NCBI RefSeq assembly: GCF_001278755.1
Contig: NZ_CP012601.1
Location: 1,984,001-2,048,000 of the forward strand
DNA length: 64,000 nucleotides
Direction of reading: 5' to 3'
DNA from: Bacillus sp. FJAT-22090
GTDB lineage: Bacteria > Bacillota > Bacilli > Bacillales_A > Planococcaceae
Below the pieces are notes generated by a model that saw only the letters and a program-made list of their open reading frames with translations, was not told the origin of the DNA and made no database searches. Below are positions 35,934 through 47,439 of the stretch, piece by piece (position 1 is the first letter of the stretch; every line of letters begins with the position of its first letter). The translations under genes and the position numbers were made by a program.

Positions 35934-38900
35934 TTAGCTATTTAAACCTTTCTTTCTTCTAAATTTTGCAAAAAACTCATATACCATTGGTACAAAAATT
36001 AGAGTAAGTAAAGTCGAACTTGTTAAACCACCTATAACCGTAACTCCTAGACCTTTTGAAATAAGTCCACTACCTTCTGCTCCGATTGCAAGTGGAATTA
36101 AAGCACCTATAGTTGCAAGGGCAGTCATTAGAATAGGGCGTAATCTTGTAGCTCCAGCTTCTAAAATAGCTTCTCTTGTAGGGTGGCCTTCATTTTCTTT
36201 ATGAATAACACGGTCGATCAATACTATGGCATTTGTTACAACAATACCTATTAACATTAGCAACCCTAACATTGCAGACACACTTAATGTTTCTCCCGCA
36301 ATAGCTAATCCTACTAATGCTCCAATAATCGTAAATGGAAGAGAGAATAGAATTGCAAACGGAGCAAGCCCTCCACCAAATGTGATGACTAAAATTAAGT
36401 AGACGATAGCAATTGCCGCTAGCATCGCCAATCCTAACTGTGTAAACGCTTCTGTAATGTCTTCTGTAACTCCAGAAGTATTAATTTCTACTCCTGCCGG
36501 TACACCTAATTTGTCAATTTCTGCTTGAATATCTTGAGATGTTTTAGCTACATCCTTAGCAGTTAATGTTCCTGATACACTCGCGAAAACTTTTCCTTCA
36601 CGGCGATTTACAGTATCTGCACTTGTACCTTCTTTCACTTGGACAAGTTCAGAAATAGGCACCTCAATTCCAACTGGAGTCGCAACTGTTTCGTCTAATA
36701 AATCTTCCAACGAAGTCTGTTTTTCCTTTTGTTGATCAATATATACATCCACTGTTTGTTCATCTTTTGTAATGGTTGTTAATACTTCTCGTTGGACATT
36801 TGGGTTTAACTTCATTCCAATTTGCGCTGTCGTTAAACCATATTGCGTTAACTTTTCTTTATCAACAACAAAAGTATACTCAGTGTATGATTTTGATAAA
36901 CTTGTATCTACATCTTTTAAGTCTTTCTCGTCTTCCATAATAGCTGCGATATCTTCTACTACTGGTTGAATAGCCTCTTTGTCTTTACCGTATACAAAAT
37001 AACTAATTTGATTACTCGATCCGCTAGTAGAGAAATCTTGAGATTTCCATTCTCCTTTAACCTCAAATTCCTCAATTTCTTTCATTACATTCTCTTTTAC
37101 TTTTGCAAATTCTTCCGTTTCTGGGTCGAATGTAACGAACATCAAAGAACCATTACTAGCTCCTGGAGCCATTGGATTTGCGCCACCGATAGATACTTGA
37201 ACAATATCTACTTGATCTTTATCTAGGAAATAATTTTCTACTTGTTCTACACTCGCACTAATATCATTAGCAGTTTCCCCAGCATCAGGCGTATAAGTTA
37301 CATACATCATCTTTTGCTCTTCTTCAGGTAAGAAACTTACTCCCACTACTGGTATTAGGAATAAACTTGCCACTAGAACTGCAACCGCTGCAATGGATGT
37401 AATCAGCTTATGATTTAATGCACCATTCAATATTTTTTTATAACCGGCTGCAAGCTTACCTTGCGACTCTTTATGAGCCATCTTTCCATTTTCCATATTC
37501 TTTCTAAATAATGTATGAGCTAGCATTGGAACAATTGTAATTGCCACCAATAAGGAAGCAAGTAATGCAAATACCATTGTTAATGCAAATGGTAAAAATA
37601 ATTCCCCTACCATACCACTAACTAACCCAAGTGGTAGGAATACCGCTATTGTTACTAAAGTGGAGGATGTTATTGGAATAAACATCTCTTTTGTTGCTTC
37701 ACGAATTAAATCTTTCCCTCTTAGTTTTTCTCCAGGAAGATTCATTCGTCTGAAAATATTTTCTACAACTACGATTGAATCATCAATTACACGAGCAATA
37801 GCAACTGTCATTGCTCCGAGTGTCATCATATTTAATGTAATATCCATTTGGTTTAATAATATAAACGCAATTAATATAGACAATGGAATGGAAATAATCG
37901 AGATAATTGTAGACTTAAAGTTTCTTAAGAACAATAGGATGACAATTATTGCAAATAATGCTCCAAATAATGCTTTGCTGACCATTGTTTCTACTGAAGC
38001 CTCTATTGGTTCACCTTGATCTAATGTTATTTGAACATCTATGCCATCAAAATCTTTTTTTATCTCAGGAATCATATCTTTTACAGCGTTTGCTACCTCA
38101 ACGGTATTTGCTTCTTGCGCTTTTACTATTTGAATGGCAATTGCTTCTTGCCCATTTGTACGTGAGATAGATTCTGCTTTTCCTATAAATTCAATTTTAG
38201 CTATTTCTTGTAAGGTTACTGTAGACATTCCTGTAGGACTAACTACTGGAATTTTTAGATTTTCTAAGTCTTCTAATGTAGCTACCTTTCCATCAACTAC
38301 AACCGATTGTTCTTCTTTTTCAAATTGGAATAATCCTAAAGGCATAGTTATGTTAGTACCTTGCACAATTCCTTTAACTGTAGCTTCATCAAGTCCAAGT
38401 TCAGCCAATTTCTCTTGGTCGAAAACTAAACTTACTTCTTCTACTTGTTGACCTGAAACAGCAGCAGAAGAAACACCTTCAATACCTTCAATTTGTGGAA
38501 CTATAATATTTTCTACGTCATCTGTAAGTGCCTCTAAATCTTTTTCACTATTAGAAACACTTAAAGCGATAATAGGAAATGCATTTATACTAATTCTAGC
38601 AACCGAAGGATCTTGAACATTTTCGGGTACTTTTGCATTAGTTAATGCTTCTTTTACTTCCGCTTCAGCTTCTTTCATATCAATTCCGTACTCATATTCA
38701 ATTTGTAGGGATGATGCATTTTGATACGAAGTGGAACTTACCGTTTTAACACTTGATAAATTACTTACTGCTTTTTCAAATGGCTCTGATACATCTTTTG
38801 CCACTTGTTCTGGTGTTGCGCCAGGGTAAACAGTAGTAACAGTTACTACTGGAATTGTAATATCAGGAATAGTTTCAAGTTTCATTTGTGTTCCTGCATA

Positions 38901-38981
38901 AATACCTGTCGCCGAAATGATTAACGTTAATAACCATACCGCAAGTTTATTTTTCATAACAAAGTTAATGATGGAATTCAT
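35934..38981 (-). CDS. RND-family efflux permease (SwrC/AcrB type)
   Basis: A 1015-aa proton-driven exporter with 12 membrane helices in two repeats, each followed by a large extracytoplasmic domain. The N-terminus (LAVWLLTLIISATGIYAGTQMKLETIPDITIPVV) and helix 4 stretch TLGAMTVAIARVIDDSIVVVENI, with the proton-relay Asp pair, are typical; the second repeat ends LIGIVVTNAIVLIDRV. In Bacillus subtilis the relative SwrC (YerP) exports surfactin and supports swarming. No membrane-fusion partner is adjacent. Divergent TetR regulator with two operators in the spacer. Confidence 0.92.
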   Translation of the reverse strand: MNSIINFVMKNKLAVWLLTLIISATGIYAGTQMKLETIPDITIPVVTVTTVYPGATPEQVAKDVSEPFEKAVSNLSSVKTVSSTSYQNASSLQIEYEYGIDMKEAEAEVKEALTNAKVPENVQDPSVARISINAFPIIALSVSNSEKDLEALTDDVENIIVPQIEGIEGVSSAAVSGQQVEEVSLVFDQEKLAELGLDEATVKGIVQGTNITMPLGLFQFEKEEQSVVVDGKVATLEDLENLKIPVVSPTGMSTVTLQEIAKIEFIGKAESISRTNGQEAIAIQIVKAQEANTVEVANAVKDMIPEIKKDFDGIDVQITLDQGEPIEASVETMVSKALFGALFAIIVILLFLRNFKSTIISIISIPLSILIAFILLNQMDITLNMMTLGAMTVAIARVIDDSIVVVENIFRRMNLPGEKLRGKDLIREATKEMFIPITSSTLVTIAVFLPLGLVSGMVGELFLPFALTMVFALLASLLVAITIVPMLAHTLFRKNMENGKMAHKESQGKLAAGYKKILNGALNHKLITSIAAVAVLVASLFLIPVVGVSFLPEEEQKMMYVTYTPDAGETANDISASVEQVENYFLDKDQVDIVQVSIGGANPMAPGASNGSLMFVTFDPETEEFAKVKENVMKEIEEFEVKGEWKSQDFSTSGSSNQISYFVYGKDKEAIQPVVEDIAAIMEDEKDLKDVDTSLSKSYTEYTFVVDKEKLTQYGLTTAQIGMKLNPNVQREVLTTITKDEQTVDVYIDQQKEKQTSLEDLLDETVATPVGIEVPISELVQVKEGTSADTVNRREGKVFASVSGTLTAKDVAKTSQDIQAEIDKLGVPAGVEINTSGVTEDITEAFTQLGLAMLAAIAIVYLILVITFGGGLAPFAILFSLPFTIIGALVGLAIAGETLSVSAMLGLLMLIGIVVTNAIVLIDRVIHKENEGHPTREAILEAGATRLRPILMTALATIGALIPLAIGAEGSGLISKGLGVTVIGGLTSSTLLTLIFVPMVYEFFAKFRRKKGLNS

Positions 38982-39005
38982 TATTTTCCCCCGTATAGAT
39001 ATATT

Positions 39006-39034
39006 TTGACCAGTCAGTCACATTACTTTATAAT
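39006..39034 (+). promoter_or_regulatory. Sigma-A promoter of the TetR-type gene
   Basis: TTGACC at 39006-39011, a 17-base spacer and TATAAT at 39029-39034; the -35 lies inside the first operator. Confidence 0.85.
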
Positions 39035-39054
39035 AGTAATTGACCAGTCGGTCA
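39007..39054. promoter_or_regulatory. Pair of TetR operators between the RND and tetR genes
   Basis: TGACCAGTCAGTCA at 39007-39020 and the fully palindromic TGACCAGTCGGTCA at 39041-39054. Each covers the -35 of one of the two divergent promoters. Confidence 0.8.
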
Positions 39055-39055
39055 T
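39027..39055 (-). promoter_or_regulatory. Sigma-A promoter of the RND exporter gene
   Basis: On the minus strand ATGACC (39055-39050), a 17-base spacer and TATAAA (39032-39027). Its -10 overlaps the -10 of the divergent tetR promoter. Confidence 0.75.
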
Positions 39056-39085
39056 TCGTCAACTAATAAGGAAGTAGGGGTTCAT

Positions 39086-39712
39086 TTGCCTGACAAAAAA
39101 GTTTTAATAATTGAAAAAGCGGTAGAGCTCTTTGCTAAAAACGGTTTTGAGTCTACTTCTGTTCAAGAAATTACAGAAGCTTGCGGTATTTCAAAAGGTG
39201 CATTCTATTTACACTTTAAATCAAAAGAAAGTTTACTTTTTAGCATCTTTGAAATTTTTATTGATAGAGCAATTCAAAAGATCTCAAGCGTTTTTGAAAT
39301 GGAAATATCACCGAAAGATAAACTAGAACTTTTTTTATGTATCCAATTTGAAGAAATTGAACAATACTCTGACTTCATCTTGATGCTCTTAAGAGAACAA
39401 ACTAAACCAGATGAGACCGAATTGTTTGTCCTTATGCAAAAGATGGATCACCAACTTAACAACGCATTGAATACACTATTAATTGAAGTCTATGGAGAAG
39501 ACATCAATAAGCACGTTGCTGATATGACCGTCATAATAAAAGGAATTATTAAAGGCTATATTGAATTAATTGTCTTATCTAATCAAAATTTTAATTTGAA
39601 AAAATTGTCAAACTTTCTTCTACATCGAATTGATTCAATAGTATTAGGGTTAACAAACCCTTTTTTAGAAGAAGATTTGTTATTAAACATTTGCTATAAA
39701 AAAACTACTTGA
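39086..39712 (+). CDS. TetR/AcrR-family repressor
   Basis: A 208-aa regulator with the N-terminal TetR helix-turn-helix (ILIIEKAVELF then TSVQEITEACGISKGAFYLHFKSKESLL, residues about 5-52) and a variable ligand-binding domain. The TTG start follows GTAGGGG. The divergent RND gene and the paired operators indicate control of that exporter and of itself. The ligand is unknown. Confidence 0.92.
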   Translation: MPDKKVLIIEKAVELFAKNGFESTSVQEITEACGISKGAFYLHFKSKESLLFSIFEIFIDRAIQKISSVFEMEISPKDKLELFLCIQFEEIEQYSDFILMLLREQTKPDETELFVLMQKMDHQLNNALNTLLIEVYGEDINKHVADMTVIIKGIIKGYIELIVLSNQNFNLKKLSNFLLHRIDSIVLGLTNPFLEEDLLLNICYKKTT

Positions 39713-39746
39713 AGATGAACTTTTCATCTGACAAGTAGTTTTATTT
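39700..39746. terminator. Bidirectional terminator between tetR-type gene and SDR
   Basis: Stem AAAACTACTTG/CAAGTAGTTTT with an inner GATGAA/TTCATC extension. Confidence 0.8.
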
Positions 39747-39758
39747 TGCAAATAACAA

Positions 39759-40544
39759 TTACATAGCTGCACCAGATCCACCATCAATGTTGACGGAAGT
39801 TCCAGTTACATACGATGCTGCATCAGATACTAAAAAAGTGATGACATTAGCAGCCTCAGATGTATCCCCAATTCTCTGAAGAGGAATAGTAGGTCCTACA
39901 ACACTTTTGGAATATTCATCCCAACTTAAATCTGGTGCTTCATTTTTCCAACGCTTCTCAATTTGCTCACTTCTTATTAATCCGATGCATACTGTGTTTA
40001 CACGAATATTATCTTTTCCTAAATCTTTGCTCATTGCTTTTGTTAATGCCATACCAGCAGCACGGCTAACAGTTGTTGGTAGAGAAGATGCAGGAGGAGT
40101 TTTTCCTAATACTGCTGTTACATTCACAATAGCCCCTCCACCTACTTCACGCATAAATGGAATCGCTGCTTTAGATGTGTGAATGGCACCAAATAGCTTT
40201 AAATCCAAATCTGTTTGCCATAATGCAGTTTCAACAGATTCAAAAGGATTTGCTGAAGAAGTACCCGCATTATTAATCAGAATATCAAGACGACCGTAAT
40301 AATCCACTGTTTTCTGAATGATTTTCTTGCATTGTTCTTCTTTTGTAATGTCAGCAGGAACAACCAAAACCTCTTCTCCAGTTACTTGCTGGATGAAATC
40401 GGCAGCTTCTTGTAAACTTTCTTCACCTCGTGCACAAAGAGTCACTTTTGCTCCTTCTTTCACTAATTGTAAAGCTGTATGTAGTCCAATGCCCTTACTA
40501 GATCCAGTAACAATTGCTACTTTACCTGTTAATCCTAAATCCAT
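39759..40544 (-). CDS. Short-chain dehydrogenase/reductase
   Basis: A 261-aa classical SDR: cofactor site TGSSKGIG near residue 12, NNAG near 90, and an active-site region in which the usual YxxxK is replaced. The stretch runs VTAVLGKTPPASSLPTTVSRAAGMALTKAM, so the expected catalytic Tyr is a Thr and the Lys an Arg (TTVSR). It ends with the usual NIDGG. It may therefore be catalytically atypical. AAGGAG precedes the ATG. It sits alone between the TetR gene and pdhD. Confidence 0.85.
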   Translation of the reverse strand: MDLGLTGKVAIVTGSSKGIGLHTALQLVKEGAKVTLCARGEESLQEAADFIQQVTGEEVLVVPADITKEEQCKKIIQKTVDYYGRLDILINNAGTSSANPFESVETALWQTDLDLKLFGAIHTSKAAIPFMREVGGGAIVNVTAVLGKTPPASSLPTTVSRAAGMALTKAMSKDLGKDNIRVNTVCIGLIRSEQIEKRWKNEAPDLSWDEYSKSVVGPTIPLQRIGDTSEAANVITFLVSDAASYVTGTSVNIDGGSGAAM

Positions 40545-40861
40545 AAAATCATCTCCTTATTTTTATTACATTTCTTCTACCATAGTAACATCCTTTTAAT
40601 AATTTGTTTGAAAATTACTACTATAATATCATATAAGAAAATGCTGGCTCCCTTTAAAAGCTGTCCCTCTGCAACTTTTGTAGACTCGTTGATAGGATAC
40701 TAAAAAATAGATTCTATGCTTTCCTATTGTGAGGTCCCTTCTACTCTATGTTTTGGTGACTGTTTAATATTTACAACCTTCATGGTAATAAACGTAATGT
40801 TCAAAGCAACCCTAATACAATAATGATAAAAAGAGTGATCATATACATTTCAACTAACATG
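40545..40861. other. Gene-free gap between the SDR gene and pdhD
   Basis: About 320 bases, AT-rich, with no ORF, promoter or repeat that I can support beyond the SDR upstream region. Confidence 0.5.
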
Positions 40862-40898
40862 AAAAAACCACTCAAAGCAAGGTTGCTTTGAGTGGTTC
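40862..40898 (-). terminator. Terminator of the pdh operon
   Basis: 15-bp perfect stem AACCACTCAAAGCAA/TTGCTTTGAGTGGTT with a two-base centre, followed by TTTT on the minus strand. Confidence 0.92.
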
Positions 40899-40907
40899 CG
40901 AAATAAA

Positions 40908-42320
40908 TTATTTTGAAATGATATGAATTGGGTGACCCATAACAACTTCAGCAGCTTCCATTGCTATTTCACCTAATGTTGGATGTGCGTGAATAGTCAT
41001 TGCGATATCTTCAACTGTCATTCCAGCCTCAATAGCTAAACCTAGCTCAGCAATCATATCAGAAGCTCCTTGACCTACAATTTGAGCTCCAAGAAGTAAT
41101 CCATCTTCTTTACGAGAAACAAGTTTTACGAAACCTTCTGCAGCATTGAGTGCAAGTGCACGACCATTTGCACCGAATGGGAATTTCCCAGCAGCTACAT
41201 CATATCCTTGTTCTTTAGCTTGCGCCTCGTTTAAACCTACTGTAGCCATTTCTGGATCTGTAAAGCAAACTGCAGGAATCGCTAAATAATCTACAACTGA
41301 TGATTGACCAGCAATAGCCTCAGCAGCTACTTTACCTTCGTAAGAAGCTTTGTGTGCAAGTTGAGGTCCTGCTACGATATCACCGATTGCATAGATATTA
41401 CTAATGCTAGTACGGCATTGTTTATCTACTTCAAGTAATCCGCGTTCACCGAACTTAATGCCAATTTCTTCTAGACCCATTTCGTCTGTATTAGGACGAC
41501 GACCTACTGTTACTAATACATAATCAGCTTCGACTTTTTTCTCTTCTCCGCCTGCTTCATAAGTTACAACAACACCATTTTCAGTTTCTTCTACACCTTT
41601 AGCAGAAGCTTTAACTGAAATCTCGACACCTTTTTTCTTAAGGCCTTTTTTAACGATTGTTGTCATTTGCTTTTCGAAGCCAGCTAAAATGTCATCGCCG
41701 CCTTCAATAATTGTTACTTTTGAACCTAGGTTAGCATATGCAGAACCTAATTCAGTACCAATATATCCTCCACCAATTACAACTAAGTTCTCTGGAATCT
41801 CAGGTAAACTTAAAGCACCAGTTGAGTTAAGTACGCGTTTTGAATATTTGAATGTTGGGATTTCAACTGGGCGAGAACCAGTAGCAATAATCGCATTTTT
41901 AAATGTATACGTTTGAGCAGATTTTTCGTCCATAACACGAACAGTGTTAGCGTCTACAAAATATGCTTCACCCATTACTACTTCGATATTGTTACCTTTT
42001 AATAACCCAGAAACACCGCTTGTTAATTTTTTTACTACGCTATCTTTGAAAGCTTGTGCTTTAGAAAAGTCAATTTTCACATCAGTAGCAGTAATACCCA
42101 TGTCGTCCGCATGTTTTGCTTGTTCAAAACGGTGACCAACAGAAATTAATGCCTTTGATGGAATACAACCAACGTTTAAACAAACGCCACCAATATATTC
42201 TTTTTCTACTACTAAAACTTTTTGTCCAGTTTGTGCTGCACGAATTGCAGCTACATATCCACCAGGTCCTGAACCAATTACTAAAGTATCTGTTTCAATC
42301 GGAAAATCTCCTACAACCAT
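40908..42320 (-). CDS. pdhD: Dihydrolipoyl dehydrogenase (PDH E3)
   Basis: Reoxidises the lipoyl groups of the pyruvate dehydrogenase complex with NAD+. The 470-aa flavoprotein has the FAD site [15 protein letters not shown] near 17-31, the redox-active pair [16 protein letters not shown], an NAD site [17 protein letters not shown] and the C-terminal catalytic His in [13 protein letters not shown] precedes the start. Last gene of pdhABCD. Confidence 0.97.
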   Translation of the reverse strand: MVVGDFPIETDTLVIGSGPGGYVAAIRAAQTGQKVLVVEKEYIGGVCLNVGCIPSKALISVGHRFEQAKHADDMGITATDVKIDFSKAQAFKDSVVKKLTSGVSGLLKGNNIEVVMGEAYFVDANTVRVMDEKSAQTYTFKNAIIATGSRPVEIPTFKYSKRVLNSTGALSLPEIPENLVVIGGGYIGTELGSAYANLGSKVTIIEGGDDILAGFEKQMTTIVKKGLKKKGVEISVKASAKGVEETENGVVVTYEAGGEEKKVEADYVLVTVGRRPNTDEMGLEEIGIKFGERGLLEVDKQCRTSISNIYAIGDIVAGPQLAHKASYEGKVAAEAIAGQSSVVDYLAIPAVCFTDPEMATVGLNEAQAKEQGYDVAAGKFPFGANGRALALNAAEGFVKLVSRKEDGLLLGAQIVGQGASDMIAELGLAIEAGMTVEDIAMTIHAHPTLGEIAMEAAEVVMGHPIHIISK

Positions 42321-42323
42321 TTT

Positions 42324-43688
42324 TTACGCCTCCATTAATAATAATTCTGGACTGCTTAGCAAACGTTTAATATGGTTCAACGCATGTTGAGCAGTCGCAC
42401 CATCGATCATTCGATGATCAAAGCTCAATGATAATGCTAACACAGGAGCAGCTACAATTTCACCATTTTTTATTACAGGTTTTTCTGAAATTCGACCAAT
42501 TCCAAGTATTGCTACCTCTGGATGGTTAATAACTGGAGTAAACCATTGTCCACCAGCAGAGCCAATATTCGTTATAGAGCAGGAAGCACCTTTCATTTCA
42601 GAAGGTGAAAGTTTTCCTTCACGTGCCTTACCAGCAAGTGAATTAATTTCATCCGAAATAGCAAATACAGATTTTCTATCCGCATGTTTAATGACTGGAA
42701 CAAGCAATCCTTTTTCAGTATCAGCTGCAATTCCAATATTAAAGTAATGCTTTTGAATTACTTCACTTGTTTCATCATCATAAGAAGTATTTAATTGCGG
42801 GAACTCACGTAATGTACTTACTAATGCTTTCACCACATATGGTAAGTAAGTTAACTTGATATTTTTTTCCGCTGCAATATCCTTAAACTTCTTGCGATGA
42901 GCAACAAGTTCCGTCACATCCACCTCATCCATTAAAGTTACATGAGGAGCAGTATGTTTTGAATGAACCATTGCTTTAGCGATCGCTTTTCGAATACCAG
43001 AGATTTTCTCGCGAGTTTCAGGGAATTCTCCTTCTATAGAAACTGGTGCAGATGTTTTTACTTCTGCTTTTGTTTCTTTTGATATTTCTTCCCCTTGTAC
43101 ATTACTTGAAACCTCTTCAGATTTCTGATCACCAGATAAGAATGATTCAATATCCTCTTTTAGTATTCGTCCATTTTTTCCTGTTCCAGAGACATCTGCA
43201 ATATTCACTTCATTATCACGAGCAAACTTACGAACAGATGGCATTGCAATCACACGTTTGTCGCCTTTTGGATCCACTCTTGGCTGTTCTGTTGTTTCTG
43301 TTGTTTCTGTTGATTTCTCAGATTTTTCAGGAGCCTTTGTTTCTTCTTTATCTATAGATTGACCAGCCTCAGCTGTAGATTGTACTTGTGCTTCGGTTTT
43401 CTCGTTTGCCGCTTCGTTATCATGCCCTTTAAAATGTAGATCCTCATATCCAGGAGCATCTAATCGTATAAGCACATCTCCAACGACTGCAACTGTACCT
43501 TCGCTTACTAATACTTCCGTAACTTTCCCTTTTACAGGAGAAGGAATTTCTACTACAGCTTTATCGTTTTGGACTTCGCATAAAATATCATCTTCTGCTA
43601 CTTCGTCTCCTACTTTGACAAACCATTTAACGATTTCGCCTTCATGTATACCTTCACCGATATCCGGTAATCGAAATTCAAATGCCAC
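42324..43688 (-). CDS. pdhC: Dihydrolipoamide acetyltransferase (PDH E2)
   Basis: Core acetyltransferase of PDH. The 454-aa chain has one lipoyl domain (residues 1-80; [14 protein letters not shown] carries the lipoylated Lys), a Glu/Thr/Lys-rich linker, a peripheral subunit-binding domain ([25 protein letters not shown]), and the catalytic domain ending [10 protein letters not shown] with the active-site His and Asp. GTG 43688 gives [18 protein letters not shown], the family N-terminus, nine bases after AAAGG. Confidence 0.96.
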   Translation of the reverse strand: MAFEFRLPDIGEGIHEGEIVKWFVKVGDEVAEDDILCEVQNDKAVVEIPSPVKGKVTEVLVSEGTVAVVGDVLIRLDAPGYEDLHFKGHDNEAANEKTEAQVQSTAEAGQSIDKEETKAPEKSEKSTETTETTEQPRVDPKGDKRVIAMPSVRKFARDNEVNIADVSGTGKNGRILKEDIESFLSGDQKSEEVSSNVQGEEISKETKAEVKTSAPVSIEGEFPETREKISGIRKAIAKAMVHSKHTAPHVTLMDEVDVTELVAHRKKFKDIAAEKNIKLTYLPYVVKALVSTLREFPQLNTSYDDETSEVIQKHYFNIGIAADTEKGLLVPVIKHADRKSVFAISDEINSLAGKAREGKLSPSEMKGASCSITNIGSAGGQWFTPVINHPEVAILGIGRISEKPVIKNGEIVAAPVLALSLSFDHRMIDGATAQHALNHIKRLLSSPELLLMEA

Positions 43689-43719
43689 AGTATTCACCCT
43701 TTCTTTTAAATGCTATTTA

Positions 43720-44697
43720 TTAAAACGTTAAGACTTTTTTAGCTGTTTCTACTATATCCTTTACTCCAGGTAACCAAACTGTTTCTGCTTGAGAAAATGG
43801 AAATACTGTATCAGGAGCAGCAACTCTTAGCACAGGCGCTTCTAAGCTTAAAATAGCTCTTTCTGTGATTTCAGCTACTACGTTTGCAGCGATACCAGCT
43901 TGTCTTTGAGCTTCTTGAACGACTATTGCACGTCCTGTTTTTTCAACAGAAGCAATAATTGTTTCAATATCAAGAGGTTGAACTGTACGTAAATCTACAA
44001 CTTCTACAGAGTGACCTTCTTTTTCTAGCTCTTCCGCAGCTTTAATACTTTCATGTACCATTGCTCCATAAGTGATGATAGATAAATCTGTACCTTCACG
44101 TTTAACATCCGCTTTACCTAGTGGAATTGTATATTCTTCTTCTGGAACCTCACCACGGAATGAGCGGTACAATTTCATATGCTCTAGATAAATAACAGGG
44201 TCATTATCTCGAATAGCCGAAATCAATAATCCTTTTGCATCATAAGGTGTAGAAGGAATAACTACTTTTACCCCTGGAGTAGATGTCATTAATAGTTCTA
44301 AGCTATCTGCATGCATTTCTGGTGTGTGCACACCTCCACCAAATGGTGAACGAATTGTAACAGGGGCATTAAAAGATCCTCCTGTACGGAAACGCATACG
44401 AGATAGTTGTCCACTAATAGAATCCATTACTTCATAAACGAATCCAAAGAATTGAATTTCAGGAACAGGTCTGAATCCTTGAAGTGCTAGACCAACTGCA
44501 AGACCACCGATCCCAGACTCTGCTAGAGGTGTATCAAATACTCGATCTTCTCCAAACTCTTTTTGTAGACCTTCAGTTGCACGGAATACTCCTCCGTTAA
44601 CGCCTACGTCTTCACCGAAGACTAGAACGTTTTCATCATTCTTAAGCTCAGTACGGAGTGCGTCCGTAATTGCTTGAATCATCGTCAATTGTGCCAT
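43720..44697 (-). CDS. pdhB: Pyruvate dehydrogenase E1 beta subunit
   Basis: A 325-aa subunit that forms the thiamine-diphosphate active site with E1 alpha. Typical stretches are [35 protein letters not shown] at the N-terminus and [19 protein letters not shown]. It starts three bases after the end of pdhA. Part of pdhABCD. Confidence 0.97.
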   Translation of the reverse strand: MAQLTMIQAITDALRTELKNDENVLVFGEDVGVNGGVFRATEGLQKEFGEDRVFDTPLAESGIGGLAVGLALQGFRPVPEIQFFGFVYEVMDSISGQLSRMRFRTGGSFNAPVTIRSPFGGGVHTPEMHADSLELLMTSTPGVKVVIPSTPYDAKGLLISAIRDNDPVIYLEHMKLYRSFRGEVPEEEYTIPLGKADVKREGTDLSIITYGAMVHESIKAAEELEKEGHSVEVVDLRTVQPLDIETIIASVEKTGRAIVVQEAQRQAGIAANVVAEITERAILSLEAPVLRVAAPDTVFPFSQAETVWLPGVKDIVETAKKVLTF

Positions 44698-44700
44698 CGG

Positions 44701-45849
<1,149 letters not shown>

Positions 45850-45885
45850 TTATAAGACATAGTGATACAACAATATTTCATTTTT

Positions 45886-45914
45886 AGTATACTCAAGTTT
45901 AAATCTACGGTCAA
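45886..45914 (-). promoter_or_regulatory. Sigma-A promoter of pdhABCD
   Basis: On the minus strand TTGACC (45914-45909), a 17-base spacer and TATACT (45891-45886). Confidence 0.8.
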
Positions 45915-46027
45915 TCATATAAAACTAGGGTTTGTTTTTGCAAGAAAATTTAAAACCTTTCAAACTGTATCACTAACAATTTTTGTCTGTATTATATCAG
46001 TTTACTAATGTAACAGTTATATATAAT

Positions 46028-46068
46028 ACAAAAGGCTATCCTAATGTTTCCCATTAGAATAGCCTACT
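46028..46068 (-). terminator. Terminator of ykyA
   Basis: Stem AGGCTATTCTAATG/CATTAGGATAGCCT with one mismatch, loop GGAAA, then TTTTGTATT. Confidence 0.85.
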
Positions 46069-46070
46069 GG

Positions 46071-46718
46071 TTATTTTTTTTCTTCTTGCAAGGAAGTAAA
46101 TATATCTTCCTTCACTTTGTTTAACTGTGTAGTAAGCTCATTAAACTTCTCTACCGCTTTCTTGACCACTTCATTCTGTTCATTCACTTCTGCAACTTTG
46201 TTTTGAATTGTTTTTACTTCTGCTTCTTCAGTAATTAGTAAGTTATATAATTCTTCTTGCAAGCTAGCAAGAGAATTATACTCTTCAGTTAAAGCATCAT
46301 AGGCTGCATATCTATTTTTTAATGCTTCTTCCATTTTTTCTAAATTTGCTTTTTCAGATTCATCTTTTGTTTCGGATATTAATGTTTGTAATTGTTTCAA
46401 TTTTTCAGATGCTTTAGTAATGGAAGCTGCTTCTTTTTCTACTAAAACTAACCGTTCTTCCAAAAGTTTAGAAGTTTCACCTACTTGTTTTGTAAGCTCT
46501 TCTTTTTGGTCTTTTGTTAATTCCATCATACTTTGAAAATTAGCTTGCTCTTTTTTTTCGATTGCTATTAACTCTGATTGTACAGCTCTATAATCAGATT
46601 CAGATTCATATAATTCAGTTAAGATGTTAGATAGCTTTTCTTCTGTTTGTTGACCAAAAGAGCATGCAGACAGAAATAAGATAGAGCATAGAATAACTAG
46701 ATATTTCATTTTTTTCAT
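46071..46718 (-). CDS. ykyA: YkyA-type cell-wall-binding lipoprotein
   Basis: A 215-aa lipoprotein with lipobox LSAC (Cys near 19). The rest is almost entirely charged helix with long heptad patterns and so is a predicted coiled coil, as in the YkyA family of Bacillales. AGGAGG lies seven bases before the ATG. It is next to pdhA and def as in Bacillus subtilis. Its precise role is unknown. Confidence 0.88.
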   Translation of the reverse strand: MKKMKYLVILCSILFLSACSFGQQTEEKLSNILTELYESESDYRAVQSELIAIEKKEQANFQSMMELTKDQKEELTKQVGETSKLLEERLVLVEKEAASITKASEKLKQLQTLISETKDESEKANLEKMEEALKNRYAAYDALTEEYNSLASLQEELYNLLITEEAEVKTIQNKVAEVNEQNEVVKKAVEKFNELTTQLNKVKEDIFTSLQEEKK

Positions 46719-46851
46719 AAAGCAACCTCCTATATTCTTAACACTATAATTGTTCTTATCTTTAAATTCAACAGACCAATCGGCTCTTTTTGTTTAGTTA
46801 ATGACCTTTTTTCGATATAATAGCTATATGAATATGGAAAGGACGATTCAA

Positions 46852-47409
46852 ATGATACTTATGAACGACATTATAAGAGATGGTCATCCCACTCTTCGTA
46901 AAAAAACTTCTGAAATGACTTTCCCTTTATCAGCAGAAGATCAAAAACTTGCAGCAGACTTATTAGAATATGTTATAAACAGCCAAGATGAAGAAATGGT
47001 TGAAAAATATAAGCTAAGACCAGGAATAGGCATAGCTGCACCACAAGTGAATGCTGAAAAAAGAATGTTTGCATTACACTTAACAGATGAAGAAGACAAT
47101 ATTGTTAGCTTTGTTGCCGTAAATCCAAAAATTATTAGTCATTCAGTTGAAAAAACCTATATTTCTGCAGGCGAGGGCTGCTTGTCAGTAGATGAAGTAA
47201 TTGAAGGCTATGTTCCTAGATATGCAAGAATTACAGCAACTGGTTTTTATCCAGATGGTAAACCGTTTAAAAAACGTTTAAAAGGATTACCGGCAATTGC
47301 TTTCCAACATGAGTTAGATCACTTAAATGGAATTATGTTTTATGATCATATTAATAAAATGAACCCTTATGCAGAAATACCCGATTCTACACCTTATGAT
47401 CGTGGATAA
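46852..47409 (+). CDS. def: Peptide deformylase
   Basis: Removes the formyl group from nascent N-termini. The 185-aa type-2 enzyme has the three metal-site motifs GIGIAAPQV, EGCLSVDE (metal Cys) and QHELDHLNG (metal His pair, catalytic Glu). ATG 46852 follows AAAGGA at eight bases and matches the YkrB/DefB N-terminus; earlier in-frame ATGs are upstream of that site. Preceded by TATAAT near 46816. Confidence 0.96.
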   Translation: MILMNDIIRDGHPTLRKKTSEMTFPLSAEDQKLAADLLEYVINSQDEEMVEKYKLRPGIGIAAPQVNAEKRMFALHLTDEEDNIVSFVAVNPKIISHSVEKTYISAGEGCLSVDEVIEGYVPRYARITATGFYPDGKPFKKRLKGLPAIAFQHELDHLNGIMFYDHINKMNPYAEIPDSTPYDRG

Positions 47410-47439
47410 TAAAATAAGCGCCTCCTTGGCACCTCTCTA

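Noticed and set aside
37660-38451. Several plus-strand ORFs of 60-119 codons inside the RND gene
   Set aside because: They are antisense shadows of a conserved exporter; no independent start signals.
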